Assembly (NCBI GenBank): GCA_002633005.1
Contig: NMRA01000119.1
Location: 646,228 to 710,227 of the forward strand
DNA from: Phoronis australis
Taxonomy: Eukaryota; Phoronida; Phoronidae
Direction of reading: 5' to 3'
DNA: 64,000 bases
Shown here: positions 11,101 to 27,402 of the stretch, in pieces
Layout of the letters: each line of letters begins with the position of its first letter
Numbering within the stretch: the stretch's first letter is position 1
The notes under the pieces: model-generated
What the model saw: only the letters and a program-made list of their open reading frames with translations
Told to the model about the DNA's origin: nothing
Databases searched by the model: none
Program-made: the position numbers and the translations under genes

Positions 11101-14100
11101 CACTTATTTCAAAAATACTTGATTTAATTATTGATGTAGGCGCATACCCATAAGCTGCACATATAGGTGCAGGTAACGATTCCTTTTAAAGCTCATGTGC
11201 TGAGCTGGGAGTTATAATTTATCTTTATTCTAATTGATTTAGCATTTTTCTTTTCAACAGTCAATGTTTAATTGAATACATGCCAATGTCGACAGCTTTG
11301 TATTGGAAAAATCAAGCAACACTTATACGCTACAATTCAAGATTTTCCTTTTCGGTTTAGTCAGCATTTCGCATACAGGTGCATGGGCCTAAATACGTAA
11401 ATACGTGTATATATAGTATAAAGCAAAAATTAAAAAGGATACGGCCCTGCGTAAGCAAGTTCAACTGGGTCAATCTCTGGGGGGTAAGAGTGGAGAGGCA
11501 CAAGCTCTCTCTTTATCGGGTCGAAGACAAGCTGATAGAGAAATGTGTTGATGGCGCGAACGAATCCGTCAATGTACTCTGGAGGAACAACCAAGCTGCT
11601 GTTCTTCAGATAGAGAGGCAGCTTCTTTAGAACCTATAAAATTTTAAAAAATGGCACGGCTGATTTTCACATCAGAATACTTTTGAAAGAACGTTTACTT
11701 TTCACAACAAATCAAAACACAATCAGTTTATAACAGTTGTTGAAAATAACCTTGTAAGAATAACGCAATAACAATTGAAAGTTTACTCAAAAATATTCTC
11801 ATCAATTTTCGCACAGAGTGTAAATCATAAGTAGCCCTAACAAAAAACATTTAAAATAAGTTGGTGTTGATTAATTAATAGATAAATTCAAAACTCTTAA
11901 TTTAAATACCAGCCAAAGATTAAACCTTATAATGAATTGACATCTGCTATTCCTTTATGTCGTGCAAAGCTGAAAGTTCTTGCCACATCATAATACCCTG
12001 GAACGACGACAACCTGCTTTACATCAGTCACACTGCCAACACCTCCATCTTAATATTACTTTTTGGCCAAATTAAAAGCAGGAAGTTGAAAACAAAAATG
12101 ATGCTAGAGTGCGGCATGGACAACGTTTTGATATTACCCAACTATCACCCTCGGGCACAATAGTCAAACGGAATAGAACAAAATACCCTATTAACTGAAT
12201 GCTCACTTCACATCATAGTACGTGAAACAGGATCTGTCAGCAAACAATACCATATACCACAACTCTAGCCTGTATGTTCCACGGTTTGCGATACACAGAA
12301 GTGGTTAATCCATAGTTTTTGCCCCATCAGTTAACCTTGTTGAAGTTTTTAGGCCATGTAATAGACTAGCATTTTATCCAAGCTTAAGCTTAAATTAAAC
12401 ATCATGAATAGTGAAGTAATGTAGTTTATCACAGAACTGTAACGACTGTAACGAGGTTTTCATTGGCATGACAGCCTGAGCTTTGCATCATAGACTGACT
12501 GAACACAAAAATGAAGTCGACAGTTCCTTGCATAAATACTGGCCACACAATAGGCTTTCCTGAGGTTAAAGTTCTTGGTCATAACAATAACTATACAGAA
12601 CTCTTAATCCATGAGGCTATTCACATACAGGGCCCTCCATGCTGAGAAGTCACTCAATAGCAATGTTGGAGCATACAAGCTGGAGTTGTGATAGACAGCT
12701 GTTAGTTGACAAGTCCTGGGTCATGCATTGTGATATGAAGTGAACAATCTGTTAGTATTCTGTTCTATTCTGCTTTATTGAGCATCATGATAACATTTGC
12801 CTAAAATCAAAACGCCATTCATGTTGCACTCCATTTCAACGGCCTCCATTACCAGCCTAATGTCCGGGTGTTTGGTGATGTTGAACACCTTGCTTGCTCT
12901 CATTAACCCTATACCAGGCAAGGACGGCAGATAGTCACAACCAGACATTATACACATGTTGCGGAAGCTCTCAAACGAGTAGCGACTCTCCTTAATTGGA
13001 GTTGCCCTGCAGAGGTCGGCCTTGTCTATAAGAATGCCATTGCCGCTGATGTCCATTTTGAACAAAATCTGAAAGTGTGCATCACAGCTTATCATTACCT
13101 CTGCAAATATTAGCCAACAATATTGTGACTGTAAAGCAGACAATAGTATTTTGGGTAATAACCAACAAGGAAAAAATCAAAATGTGAGCAAATGAGATTA
13201 TCATACAGATTTCGAACCTTAGCATGCAGTGCTCAATCCTTAGCATTGCATCAACTTTCCAAATTTGACTTGGCAATATTCTGTGGACACTGCGGTTTGC
13301 TAAAACAAGGAATCTGTGTACAGTGGGAGGGCTGTGAAAGCCGTGACCTCCACATACGACCTACAGCTGGTTGCAGGTGAAAATGAAATAACCAAGATAC
13401 TCTAAGTCAAAAACTGGCAAACTCCGGAAATGTCCACCAGACGTAAACTCGATAAATCTAAGCGCAAACTCCCTTCATTTGTTCACAGTGTTCAAACCTC
13501 TGGAACTCGAACAACTGAAAATCTCATTGTCAAAAAAGTTCCACGAAGCATTGTATGCCTAGGCCAAATGACATGTTGATGCGCAAGAATGATACAAGGC
13601 AAATTTCAAAAGCAAAAATCTGTTTAATGTTGGTCACATAATAAAGTCTCGAAATACTCCGGAATTTCATGTATTGGATGATTCGAGTTCGGTCCCTTGG
13701 CAGTAAAACGTGCTACACATGGAAAAAATGTCATGTGACCTCGATGTTTGCTTGCTTGGCACTGTATATGAGTCACAAATGGAAAAATAGGTCAGCCACA
13801 AAAAAATGTCATGTGTAGGACATTGTTACTATGGCTTTGCATGTGAAAAAGGCTGGGAGTTGGATCTTAGATGTGGGAGAAATTAATGGTTCTTTTGAAG
13901 AACAAATCTGCAGCATAGCATGGGAGGTTATGGTATACTTTAAATCTCATTTGTCAATTTCTACCACTTAGCCACTGTTAAATGTTCAAGGCACTGCAGG
14001 AGAGGCCAACAAGATGATGTCCCCAGCAACCACTGGCACTGGTGAAGACTGTAATGAGTAACTGCTTGAAAAAAACGAGTGGAAAATACGAACTCAAAAT

Positions 14101-17100
14101 CAGATCATCCATACCTGCAGCAGGGCTTGGAATGACCAATGACAAAAAACGCGGAAACTTTGAAACTTTTACGGCCCAAATCATGCCCAATAACCAGCCT
14201 TGAAATGGTCAATGTGAACCTTTCCCCGACAAAAATCGGGAGGACTAAAAAAAAAAAAAAAAAAACATTACCACCATCAGTAGCATGCGTCTGCGTTCTT
14301 TTAGCTCGCCCGTCCACTCCCGACTCACACATTTTTGGCTGCAGAGCGGTAGTATTTGTCGCCGCGCTTAACAATAACATGAGACGCCATTGAAAATCCC
14401 ACCACGCTGTCCCAGATGCCCCGGCAATGTTGACAATTTACGTTCCTCCGAAACATAAAGAGCAACTTAAGCTTTTCGAGGTGAACGTCGTCTGCAACGC
14501 CGCGGTAAGAAAGGAATTTGCTGCGGAAATTTTATATCAAATCCGATTTTTTTATAAAAAAAGCGGAAAGCACATTTGAAAAAAGCGGAAATCCGCGTTT
14601 CCGCGGAAAATTCCAAGCCCTGCTGCAGTGACCTCTTTTTGTGTCATCACTTCTTGCAAATATGACATCGCTTGTATTTTTGAATGGACAATTTCGCCTG
14701 TATCGAGCACCGATTTTGTAAACATTACCATCAACAATTCTCTCACCTTTTCACAGCCAAATAGGATGAGGTCCGAGTCCTCTGTAATAATGAGCTGAGC
14801 TATGCCCACCTTGGACAGGTAAGCCAGCTGGGCGTCGGCTTCATACGGCGCCACAATACAGTCCACGCCTAGTTTCCTGGCTTCCTAAAACACACACACG
14901 AAAAGCTGAGTCAGTCATCAGTAATGGCTGGCATTTCATGGACCTCTCACCCACACTCCACAATGTAAGTGCCCTGTAAGCCACAGTAAGAGAGATGTGG
15001 GCGTCTACAACTGACATATTGAGCATTCTGCAGGTGTAATGTATGTATCAATTTTCACCAATAATTCAATATTCTAGCAGAGCTGTCCCTTCACTTTGAA
15101 CAGAAACCATCCAGGATGAAGAAATATTGAGTGCGGAAAGCTTCAAGCAAAAGCACAAAATGACCATCCTCTGTCATGCGGCTCGAGACAGAAAAATTAA
15201 TTTTATTAGTGTGAAATATCGATTTCAAGTGAACTTAAAACTTCTTGCCAGAAAATAACAACAGTCTGAAAGTAAATGTGTTACCAATAGTTCGTTTGAA
15301 ATAACACGTCTAGCTTCATTTTTCTTTTCAATGATAGGACAATCATTAGTAATGAAGAATACAAACAGCCTCCACTCTATCATTATTTTAGGGTGATGTT
15401 TTTTATACCTTCATGACCTCTAGCGCCATCTCTGGAGTGACATCAATGGCTCGTTCAAGACACTGCCTTGCTTCTGCTTTCTTTCCTTCTCTCAAGAACT
15501 GTGCGGCCTTCTTCCTGTACTGAGATCTCCTCCTAGCGTCAACAAAACATAATATGTGTAGGGAATTCATGCACTTCCACTGAGCAATCATGGATAACCG
15601 AAACAGACTTCTATACAGGGCTTGGAAGGATCAATGACAAAAAAGAGGAAAATCTTCCAAATGATATATCGTTCCACAAATAAATAGGCTTGTGTGACAG
15701 AAATCTTTTTTGTGTTGTAAAATTGAACTGATATACCTTTTTGCATGAATAAAGTCAAAATAATGATAAAAGAAGAAAAAAGAGGAAACTTGAAATTAAA
15801 TTATATGAAATCGAAACTGAAAAACAGGAAAATTCCAAGCCATGCCAATAGTGAGAAGGGGCGTTCACATCACTTTCTACTGTTCCTTGGACAGTAAATA
15901 CTCGCCATGGCAACAGTAACTAACGAGGATTGAGGGATCTCCAAGATAACCAGGGATCTGTAATTTTATTAAATGCAGTAACAAAAACAGTCGCATTCCC
16001 CTTTAAGTGTACTCTATTCCAATTCGAATGAAAACCTACTCTCTTCTGGATTCTTCCACAAGTTTCTTTGAAGGAAGGTGACATCCATCGAACACCAGAA
16101 TGGGCTTGATGCCAAAACTAAGAAGTTGGTTGACAAACTTTATGCAGTAACGCACATACCTGAAAGAAAAGACCATCAGCATTAAACAGTGACAATATCA
16201 AAAATTTTTAAAAATACTACAGAAGTTCAAAAAATTAAAAAGTTTACAATTTTTAGACTTTAGAACCAAAGGTGGTGCTAAACCTAATTTCAAAGAAATC
16301 CATCGAGGAAGAGGAACCCAAAGATACAGCTCAGCCAAACACGAGAAACCAATTTACCACTCGGAGACACAGAAGTACCTATACCCATACATAAGTTGTC
16401 AAGCAAATAGGAAAATGCCTGCCAAATTTCCAAAAGGCCTTGCAAGGGGTTCATGAGATACAGCAGCAGATAAAACAAAAGCAAAGCAACGTGTTGAAAT
16501 GCGCCATGACTGCACCAAAAATGGTACGCTTCTAGGGGTGTTTATTGGTGTCATAAGAATAGCCACTAGGTGGTGCAAAATATGTCAGATCCATTCGAAA
16601 ATGGAAAGGTAGCGTTATCTAACTAACATAACCTTATTTGCCAAATTTCATGAAACTCCACTGAGGGACTCCAAAGAAACGAGAGATAACATAAAAAGAT
16701 GGAGTCGGAACCATACAACAGAAGTTGCCATTTGATGCTCAGTTTCTAGGAATACATTTGTCAAATTTCACTAAGATCCTACAAGGGGTTTAAGAAATAC
16801 AGCTGTGGATGAAAAAAATGCCACAAGGGGCGCTGGATAAGCAGGACCCACACAAAAATCACCGTTGGCTGTGCAGTTGTCAATAGGAAAAGATCTGCCA
16901 TTTTTTAATGATCCTTTTAGCACTTTGCGGATAAGAAAAGATGTACAAGAGACCTTCCGCTACAAAATTGGTCTCAACATGTTCCTTACTCACATGGGAA
17001 ATGACTTGTGGGTTTGCAAGGAACACGCAATGCGTGATTCTACCGCTAAAAGCCAACTAGTTGAGCGCAGTCTCAAACAAAAACAAATTTCCAGTTCTTT

Positions 17101-17729
17101 CAAAACCCTGAAATCACTTCAAATTTGACTGAGGAACAGCCTGCGCTTACTTTAATAGTGATGAGTGACTAAANTAAGAGGTCTAACCAACATTAGTGCT
17201 GGCGCTCGTGACATTTTTGTATTTGCAAACTAAGAGGTTAAATGCCTTCCAAACTGTGACTCTCACATCATTAGGATTTATTGTTACACAGGGTGTGGGA
17301 GATATAAATTATATGGTAAAATCTAAGCAATTTGGGACACAATAAGGCAAACAGAGGAAATCCATTTTTTTATAACTCATACGCAATACCAGAATTATGC
17401 TTTGGCATATCTAAATTCTGTACCATAGCTACCAACAGACAATATTTTGAAACACTGTTGACAACAATGTTAGAACTTAGAAGCCCTTCAAAAATGAAAA
17501 AAGTGACATTTGGCAATTATTTTTGTCTGAAATAAGTGAGATTTTACCGTATTCACACATTGACTTACTGATCGGTTTTGTCATTATTCGCCAATTTTTC
17601 CACACAAGCAAAGGCGCCTTTGTGAAGCCAGCAGTACGTATCTATGGCAACAGTACATCCCGCAAACTGCTTAATATTGACAAGTTTATGGGCCTTCTTC
17701 AAGAACGGAAGCAGCCCACTGACTCCCAT
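4856..17729 (-). CDS. EXO1: Exonuclease 1 (EXO1), 11 coding exons
   Basis: FEN1/XPG-family 5'-to-3' exonuclease and flap nuclease of nuclear mismatch repair and double-strand-break resection. Coding exons in transcript order: 17729-17569, 16159-16040, 15532-15409, 14884-14747, 13068-12853, 11633-11443, 10814-10718, 9911-9686, 7809-7329, 6483-5540, 5133-4856. All junctions are GT-AG and the phase closes through every one, giving about 991 residues (human 846). It starts [13 protein letters not shown]. The metal-binding acidic residues fall where the family has them: D30 ([11 protein letters not shown]), D78 (LVFDG), E150 and D152 ([12 protein letters not shown]), D171 and D173 (TEDSDL), and D226 (SGCDYL). 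A helix-hairpin-helix ([12 protein letters not shown]) follows. The tail from about residue 350 is low in conservation, with a Gly/Asp tract in exon 10, KKRK at 912-915 and a PCNA-binding box QTTIKNFF at 925-932. I saw no clear MLH1-binding R-S-K-Y-F type motif. The donor of intron 6 (after 11443, GTATCC) is weak, but frame and homology support it. Confidence 0.95.
4900..4982. repeat. 21-bp minisatellite, 4 units, in EXO1 last exon
   Basis: Units 4900-4920, 4921-4940 (20 bp), 4941-4961 and 4962-4982 of the type CATGGTAAATGGTACTTAAA plus A. The short second unit shifts the minus-strand frame between units without creating a stop. Confidence 0.9.
5565..5645 (-). repeat. EXO1: Coding trinucleotide tract in EXO1 exon 10
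   Basis: Plus-strand CATCATCATCATCACCAGCA followed by CACCACCACCACC and similar encodes, on the minus strand, an alternating Gly/Ala-rich stretch and DDDD ([16 protein letters not shown]). It is likely length-variable and in the disordered tail. Confidence 0.8.
6739..6874. repeat. 17-bp minisatellite, 8 units, EXO1 intron 9
   Basis: Eight consecutive 17-bp units of AAAGTTTACATTTTCTG. The first six are identical; the last two have one change each. Confidence 0.95.
6905..7050. repeat. Repeat family B copy, EXO1 intron 9
   Basis: Shows TTATTGGGTCACATGACCAT, AAAGAAAGGTACACTTGATA and TTTCAAGATGAAATCTCAAA, in the same order as the other copies. Confidence 0.55.
7084..7123. repeat. Adjacent palindromes in EXO1 intron 9
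   Basis: A hairpin with 10-base arms (AGATGTGCGC / GCGCACGTCT, one mismatch, loop AAGCG, 7084-7108), directly followed by the perfect palindrome GGTACACCGTGTACC (7109-7123). No known function. Confidence 0.6.
10150..10500 (+). repeat. Repeat family A copy in EXO1 intron 7
   Basis: Carries CCACATATAAATATGTAGGTGCATAAA (two pieces: palindrome at 10151-10166, then GTGCATAAA), ACAAGGTGGCACAAAATACC and TTGCCACTAGGGGGCACACC, then a second palindrome variant near 10460. Same orientation as the cluster at 2150. Confidence 0.7.
10976..11400. repeat. Repeat with ATTTAGGCCCAT ends, EXO1 intron 6
   Basis: Two direct copies of a 29-30 bp unit with TATATGAGCGTATTTAGGCC (about 10980-11045) face an inverted match GTGCATGGGCCTAAATACG (11379-11397). 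The interval may be a small inverted-repeat element. Related motifs recur near 58826. Confidence 0.45.
14121..14622. mobile_element. MITE with CAGGGCTTGGAAT terminal inverted repeats
   Basis: 502-bp non-autonomous DNA element in the EXO1 intron between exons 4 and 5. Termini CAGGGCTTGGAAT and ATTCCAAGCCCTG are exact inverses, flanked by CTGCAG on both sides (14115-14120, 14623-14628), a 6-bp candidate target duplication. The CAGGG...CCCTG ends look hAT-like, but hAT elements normally duplicate 8 bp. The plus strand contains an open, coding-like stretch (about 14410-14520). Confidence 0.75.
15616..15844. mobile_element. Short relative of the CAGGGCTTGGAA MITE
   Basis: 229 bp in the EXO1 intron between exons 2 and 3. 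The left end CAGGGCTTGGAAGGATCAAT and right end AATTCCAAGCCATG match the ends of the element at 14121-14622, with internal sequence deleted or replaced. No clear target duplication. Confidence 0.6.
16280..16840 (+). repeat. Repeat family A copy in EXO1 intron 1
   Basis: Contains the phrases GCCACTAGGTGGTGCAAAAT (16552), AGCAACGTGTTGAAATGCGC and GATACAGC, in the same order as other copies. The boundaries are vague. Confidence 0.65.
17290..17545. repeat. Repeat family C copy
   Basis: Contains TTCTGTACCATAGCTACCAA, AACAATGTTAGAACTTAGAA and GTCTGAAATAAGTGAGATTTTACC in two adjacent pieces. Similar to 33590-33860 and 39480-39725. It directly abuts the donor of EXO1 exon 1. Confidence 0.5.
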
Positions 17730-17734
17730 AACAC
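17730..17734 (-). other. EXO1: EXO1 5' UTR splice acceptor
   Basis: On the minus strand the start ATG (17729-17727) is preceded by five bases and then a good acceptor: a pyrimidine-rich stretch ending in CATTGTAG. This implies a spliced 5' UTR, as in vertebrate EXO1. A partner donor is proposed at 19452-19447. It is inferred from sequence only. Confidence 0.55.
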
Positions 17735-18000
17735 CTACAATGTGAAAGAGGAAAGTTTAGGCCTCGACTGGACAGCAACTTTGACATGGCACAAATTGAC
17801 AGAGATCAAGGTACTCTCTGCCAGCTCTGCTGTACTTGAGCCTACTCAGCAACATTTTCACACAAACAAACACTGCCAATATCAAGTACAGCAAGCTTAT
17901 GTGTAAAGTAGATGTGCATGTTTGATGGAGTAAGCAAGAATTATTAGTCTTCATACATGCCATATGTTGATCACATCACATGACCTTTAGTTAACTCTGA

Positions 18001-18075
18001 GTGGGGTTCGAACGCGGCACTTTCTGCTAACCATGCGGACCCTCTAATCTACTAAGCTATCGGGACCACCGGTTG
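18001..18075 (-). repeat. tRNA-like SINE head fragment
   Basis: On the minus strand GATAGCTTAGTAGATTAGAG resembles a pol III A box and GCGTTCGAACCCC a B box at tRNA spacing. The acceptor ends do not pair, so this is a tRNA-derived SINE or tRNA relic, not a working tRNA gene. Confidence 0.5.
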
Positions 18076-19020
18076 ACTACAGAAATTCAAACAGACTTAA
18101 TAGAAAGCATCTTACCCAAACTTGGGAGTGTGTGTACAAATAACTCTGTTGTTTAGTTGTTATATTTTCTTCATAACACATTTGGAAAAATTGGCGTTCT
18201 ACCATAATTCTAATGCTAAAGTTGTGGAGCGATCTTTTGTGTCAACTTTCGGTGCATTGCGTCACCTATTGGCCAGTTTCTTTTTTCGCCAATACTTCAA
18301 TCTACCGTTGTTCTTTCACCAGGTTGCGTACACGTCACAACAAATTATTGGAAAAGGTTTCACTTTAGAATTTTTATACCATCAAAGCGAATTTCAGAAC
18401 AAATTTTGCTACTGCAACGCTGTCATCATCATCACCTCCCAAGAGATGTGGTCGCAAAAATTTAGGAAATGGCACATGAGCTTGTCACAAGCATACTGTT
18501 TGCAAAACTATGACATACTTTTCTTTGTTACAAAAGGCGGAGAATTGTGCAAGAAAATTATGTTTATAGGATTGTTTTTCATTAAAATGGGGCCAAGATG
18601 AGTGTTGGTTTACTGCCAGATTCTGCATGCACCCCCGTCAGGCATCGGTCTTTAGCTCTACATGTTGATACAAGCTTCAAAACGAGGTGACAAGAAGAAC
18701 TACCCGGGCTGTGTGCAATTTCGAGGTGTTTCGGAGCTCAACACGCAGTGGTACCAAACTGTATTAGGACGACAGTCTTCATACAGCTGGCTGGTCGGCC
18801 TTGCCGTAGCCTCGGTTCAACTCGTATACTATGACTCTAAAAGACCGAGATAAGCTCTTGTTGTTGGGAAGTGCCTCGGTGACTGTTATAATCTTGGAGT
18901 GCGTGTTTCAAAAATAAGGATATGCGAAAAAAGTTACAAGAACCTACCGATTTTTTTGCTGAAAATGACTTATTTGACTTTTTGAAAGGAAAAAAGCACA
19001 ACTCACACTAAAACTCCCGC

Positions 19021-19043
19021 CACGCAATGCATTGTGGGAAAAT
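19021..19043 (-). promoter_or_regulatory. Candidate ZNF143/Staf-type promoter site
   Basis: On the minus strand this reads TTCCCACAATGCATTGCG, close to the CCCA-N-AATGCA-YY-GCG core of the ZNF143 site common in animal housekeeping promoters. It lies in the divergent interval between EXO1 (minus) and YIPF4 (plus), where such sites usually sit. The match is by eye to a remembered consensus and no transcription start is visible. Confidence 0.35.
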
Positions 19044-19452
19044 TCTAAAAGCATTAGTCTTTTCATGTTATTTTGACCAAGAAATCCTAAGATTTTCTAA
19101 TATGACGTTTTCTCCAAAATTTCAATGCATTTTAGGAGAATTTTGTTTATGCAATATCAAGTAAGGAAGGGCTATTAAGATCTTTTCTCAAAAAGGGTTA
19201 GAGAGTATATTGCCAACAAACAAATATGGAGGACAAGTTTGCAATTCAGCAGCAATCGGCGACTTTCGCCCTTGATATGAGTAGCATAGATGACAACCCG
19301 TCTCTCAGAGGTTCTNGAACCCTTTAGTGCGGAATACAGTTCATTACATTCGCAAATTATTCTATATACCAATAAATTCAGCTCGAAGTTGAAGGTCGCG
19401 GGAACAGGCGACTTTTTCAACTTTTAAGTGCAGGAAAGTGAAAACTACTTAC

Positions 19453-19570
19453 ATAATCGTGTTCGCAAGGCTCCCTTTTGTTCTTTCACGAAGTTTCACG
19501 TAAAAATTCGCGAGTTTAGTCTTCTCCTGGGTTGAAAACCAAATAGCACTCATTTTTACCGGCATCCATT
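19453..19570 (-). other. Candidate 5' non-coding exon of EXO1
   Basis: The minus strand carries a strong donor (GTAAGT at 19452-19447) after a stretch with ATGs in good context (AAAATGGATG near 19568). The open frames are short: one stops after 18 codons, and the other, MPVKMSAIWF..., runs about 38 codons to the donor. Joined to the acceptor at 17735-17736 the longer frame would overlap the EXO1 start out of frame, so a 5' UTR exon with an upstream ORF is the simplest reading. It could instead belong to an unknown gene. The upper boundary is not defined. Confidence 0.3.
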
Positions 19571-19899
19571 TTGGTCTGAAAAATCGGTCACGTCCCTGCA
19601 AAAAACTCGTGCAAAGTATTATTAAACGAATTTTGCGACAAAAAAAGATTATCAGATAAGTAAAACAATATATTTTTTCATAGTTTGCAATAATTTTTAT
19701 TCACATTTATTACATTTTTGAGTTATTTTTTGCCGATTGTAGTGAGCGAATTTAACACGGTGACAGATACGCGAAGCGATTCGCTGAAGAATGCTGTCCT
19801 CGCTAGCTATATTATCTAATCATGCCTGATTCAGTTATTGACTTTGCAGGTTCCAGGGAGTCAGGGGGCTAAGAAGTTTGATTACCATGTAAGAAGTCA

Positions 19900-20600
19900 A
19901 TCATGTGCAGCCAGTGCCATCAGATAATTGGTATGATTGACAGATTGAGGCACAGTCAGCCCTAGACAGTCCTGTCTCAACAGGCAGTAGAGACGGTGGT
20001 CATCCCACAGGTCCTCCATATGCTGCATGCATTTCGGTGCAAGCAGTGTTAAAATGGCCAGTTGCCGATTTGGGCAAGTGAACCAAAGACTGTTTAAAAA
20101 AGTTTGATTGTGGGAGTATTTTTTTGAGTTAGATGGAATTGAAGATATCAACGGTTTCCTAAGGTATCCCTCTATGGGCAGAGAGTACGTATAGTAACAC
20201 AACTTTGATGGTTTAGTCAGTGTGAGGCATAATTTGCCAAAAATCTTAAGGAGTATGGAGAGCCTATGAGATGGCCACCGTCTCCACTGCCAGTTAAGAC
20301 GGTGGTTCTGCCTATGTCAGCTCTAGACAGTGGCACCATCTCAACTGGTCCCAGTAAAGACGGTGGACATTCCACCTGTAGTCCTTCCACACGATTTCGG
20401 CATTGATGTCTTTAATTCTTCACAACTCGAACAAATATTCCCGCAATCAAACTTTTTTTCAAATAGTCCTGTTCAGTTCCCCAAATTGGTAACTGGCCAA
20501 TTTTATATTGCTCACGCCTAAGGGATGGCCAGCGTCCCGACTGGTCACAGTAGAGTAGTACTGTCTAATTCAGCCCTTCAGTCCAACTGTCCCTTATATC
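19900..20600. repeat. Degenerate GACGGTGG modules upstream of YIPF4
   Basis: The phrase AGACGGTGG with nearby CAGTCCTGTCTCAAC or GGCACCATCTCAACTGG recurs near 19990, 20290 and 20355, and in weaker form near 20540. This suggests an old local duplication. Function unknown. Confidence 0.35.
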
Positions 20601-20770
20601 CATACTGGCACCAATCAATACTGTACCACCTCAATGCTGTATCTGTGGCTGTTGGAAAATGCTGATAATTCATAGTGCAAATGGATGGCATGAATTGACC
20701 CATTTTTTATTATTTTAACACCATGACCTGTATTATGTGATGTAATAATAGCTTAATATTCTTTTCTTAG

Positions 20771-26204
<5,434 letters not shown>

Positions 26205-26977
26205 CTGTGTGCTGTACAGTTGTTGATTACAGGTACGAGTGTTATTTCATCTGTTATGTAATTCAAATGGGCAATGTTGTCATATCAAATGGTAGCATAT
26301 ATGGTTATATATATGTATCATATGTCATGTGTCTTAAAATATTATCAAGTGGGAATTTTTGTTAAAGAGCGTTTCATATTCCAAAATGTTCACTGTAAAT
26401 TTATAAGTGTTGCCCCAGATGGGTTGCCCATCTGTGAGTGATTGAAACAAGGATGCAGAATTAGAGCAAGAACTTTTTTTCAATTTAGAAAACTAAATGT
26501 GCTCCCAGTGACAAATTCTGCCTCGTGGCCATATCTTATGTTACTTAAAAATTTGAAGTCATTTTTGATGACATTTTTTGATATTGAAACTTGTATTTTA
26601 AGAAGCTTCTCAAGTGTCCCGTGTGAACAGGGTGGTTGGCCACCATGAACACGAACACAATTTCTTACCCACTACAGAGAATTCCTACTAAGTAGTTGTA
26701 TCTTTACTACTTGGGAACAAATTGTTAAATGTTTAGGATGTAACTAAGCCCCAGTCTTTTGTGGGTCTGTACTTGCTGAAAAGGTTCGTCTCTGATTTGA
26801 GTCAGTGCTACAAATGCATGGGTCTACAAAATGTCTCAAGATTTACTATTAACTATGGCGAAAATTACCTACTTGGTTCGCTAACCTTGGAATGTGTCTT
26901 ATGTGCACGTTGCCATAGGTTGCAATCTAATAACTTAAAAATGCTGCTTACAAGAAGCTCAAAGTAACTTTCCGATA

Positions 26978-26983
26978 TTTATT
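26978..26983 (-). terminator. Poly(A) signal candidate, KBTBD8-like gene
   Basis: TTTATT on the plus strand is AATAAA on the minus strand, 420 bases past the stop at 27403. A variant ATTAAA lies nearer, at 27142-27137. Either choice places the cleavage site inside the YIPF4 3' UTR. Confidence 0.35.
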
Positions 26984-27174
26984 GTATCACAACTTGTACA
27001 CGTAGCATTACAAATGTTCTTATGTGTCAAATGTACATAAATGTAAATTATGTTTTGTTTAAAATCTGGCAAGATGTATTGGTAACAATCTGGTTCACCG
27101 GGCTCCAGCTTACAGAGTTCAGCCTTGTGATCTAGATTTAATCCATTTGTAAATGAGCCTTAAAGAGGGACTGC

Positions 27175-27180
27175 AATAAA
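27175..27180 (+). terminator. YIPF4: Poly(A) signal, YIPF4
   Basis: Canonical AATAAA on the plus strand, 971 bases after the YIPF4 stop. No better plus-strand hexamer was noticed between the stop and this point. Confidence 0.45.
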
Positions 27181-27402
27181 GGTCTAATTTAGTACGTACC
27201 GACTCTGGTTTTCTGAACTCATCAAAGAAAGACGTAAGCTATTTTTTGTTCGCATAATAGCAAAGATATGCTTCTAATGTTGCAGGCAAGATTTCACAAA
27301 CGCTATAAGACTTTTACTCGTCATTGTAAAGAACTATCCAGTCGGGTAATGGACAATATTCTGTAACAGGTCACAAATTTATGTGTGTCTCCAATCGCAA
27401 CA

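Larger units (their letters stand above)
17735..20770. other. Divergent intergenic interval EXO1 / YIPF4
   Basis: This holds the presumed promoters of both genes, a tRNA-like SINE head (about 18001-18075), two single-N assembly joins nearby (17174 just inside EXO1 intron 1, and 19316) and weakly repeated modules at 19900-20600. A plus-strand ORF at 18122-18601 (159 codons) and one at 18662-18853 match nothing I know and have no clear splice context. The missing first coding exon of YIPF4 should lie here; I could not recognise it. Confidence 0.5.
26205..27200 (+). other. YIPF4: YIPF4 3' UTR
   Basis: There is no coding signal after the TAG. ORFs at 26442-26648 and 26761-26967 are short and composition-driven. 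An AATAAA at 27175-27180 is the first canonical poly(A) signal after the stop, giving a 3' UTR of about 1 kb that approaches the stop of the convergent KBTBD8-like gene. Confidence 0.55.

Noticed and set aside
18001-18075. Functional tRNA gene
   Set aside because: A and B boxes are present but the acceptor stem does not pair and the arms are disrupted; better seen as SINE-derived.
18122-18601. 159-codon plus-strand ORF upstream of YIPF4
   Set aside because: No recognisable domain, odd Phe/His-rich composition, and no fitting donor to reach YIPF4 exon 20771.
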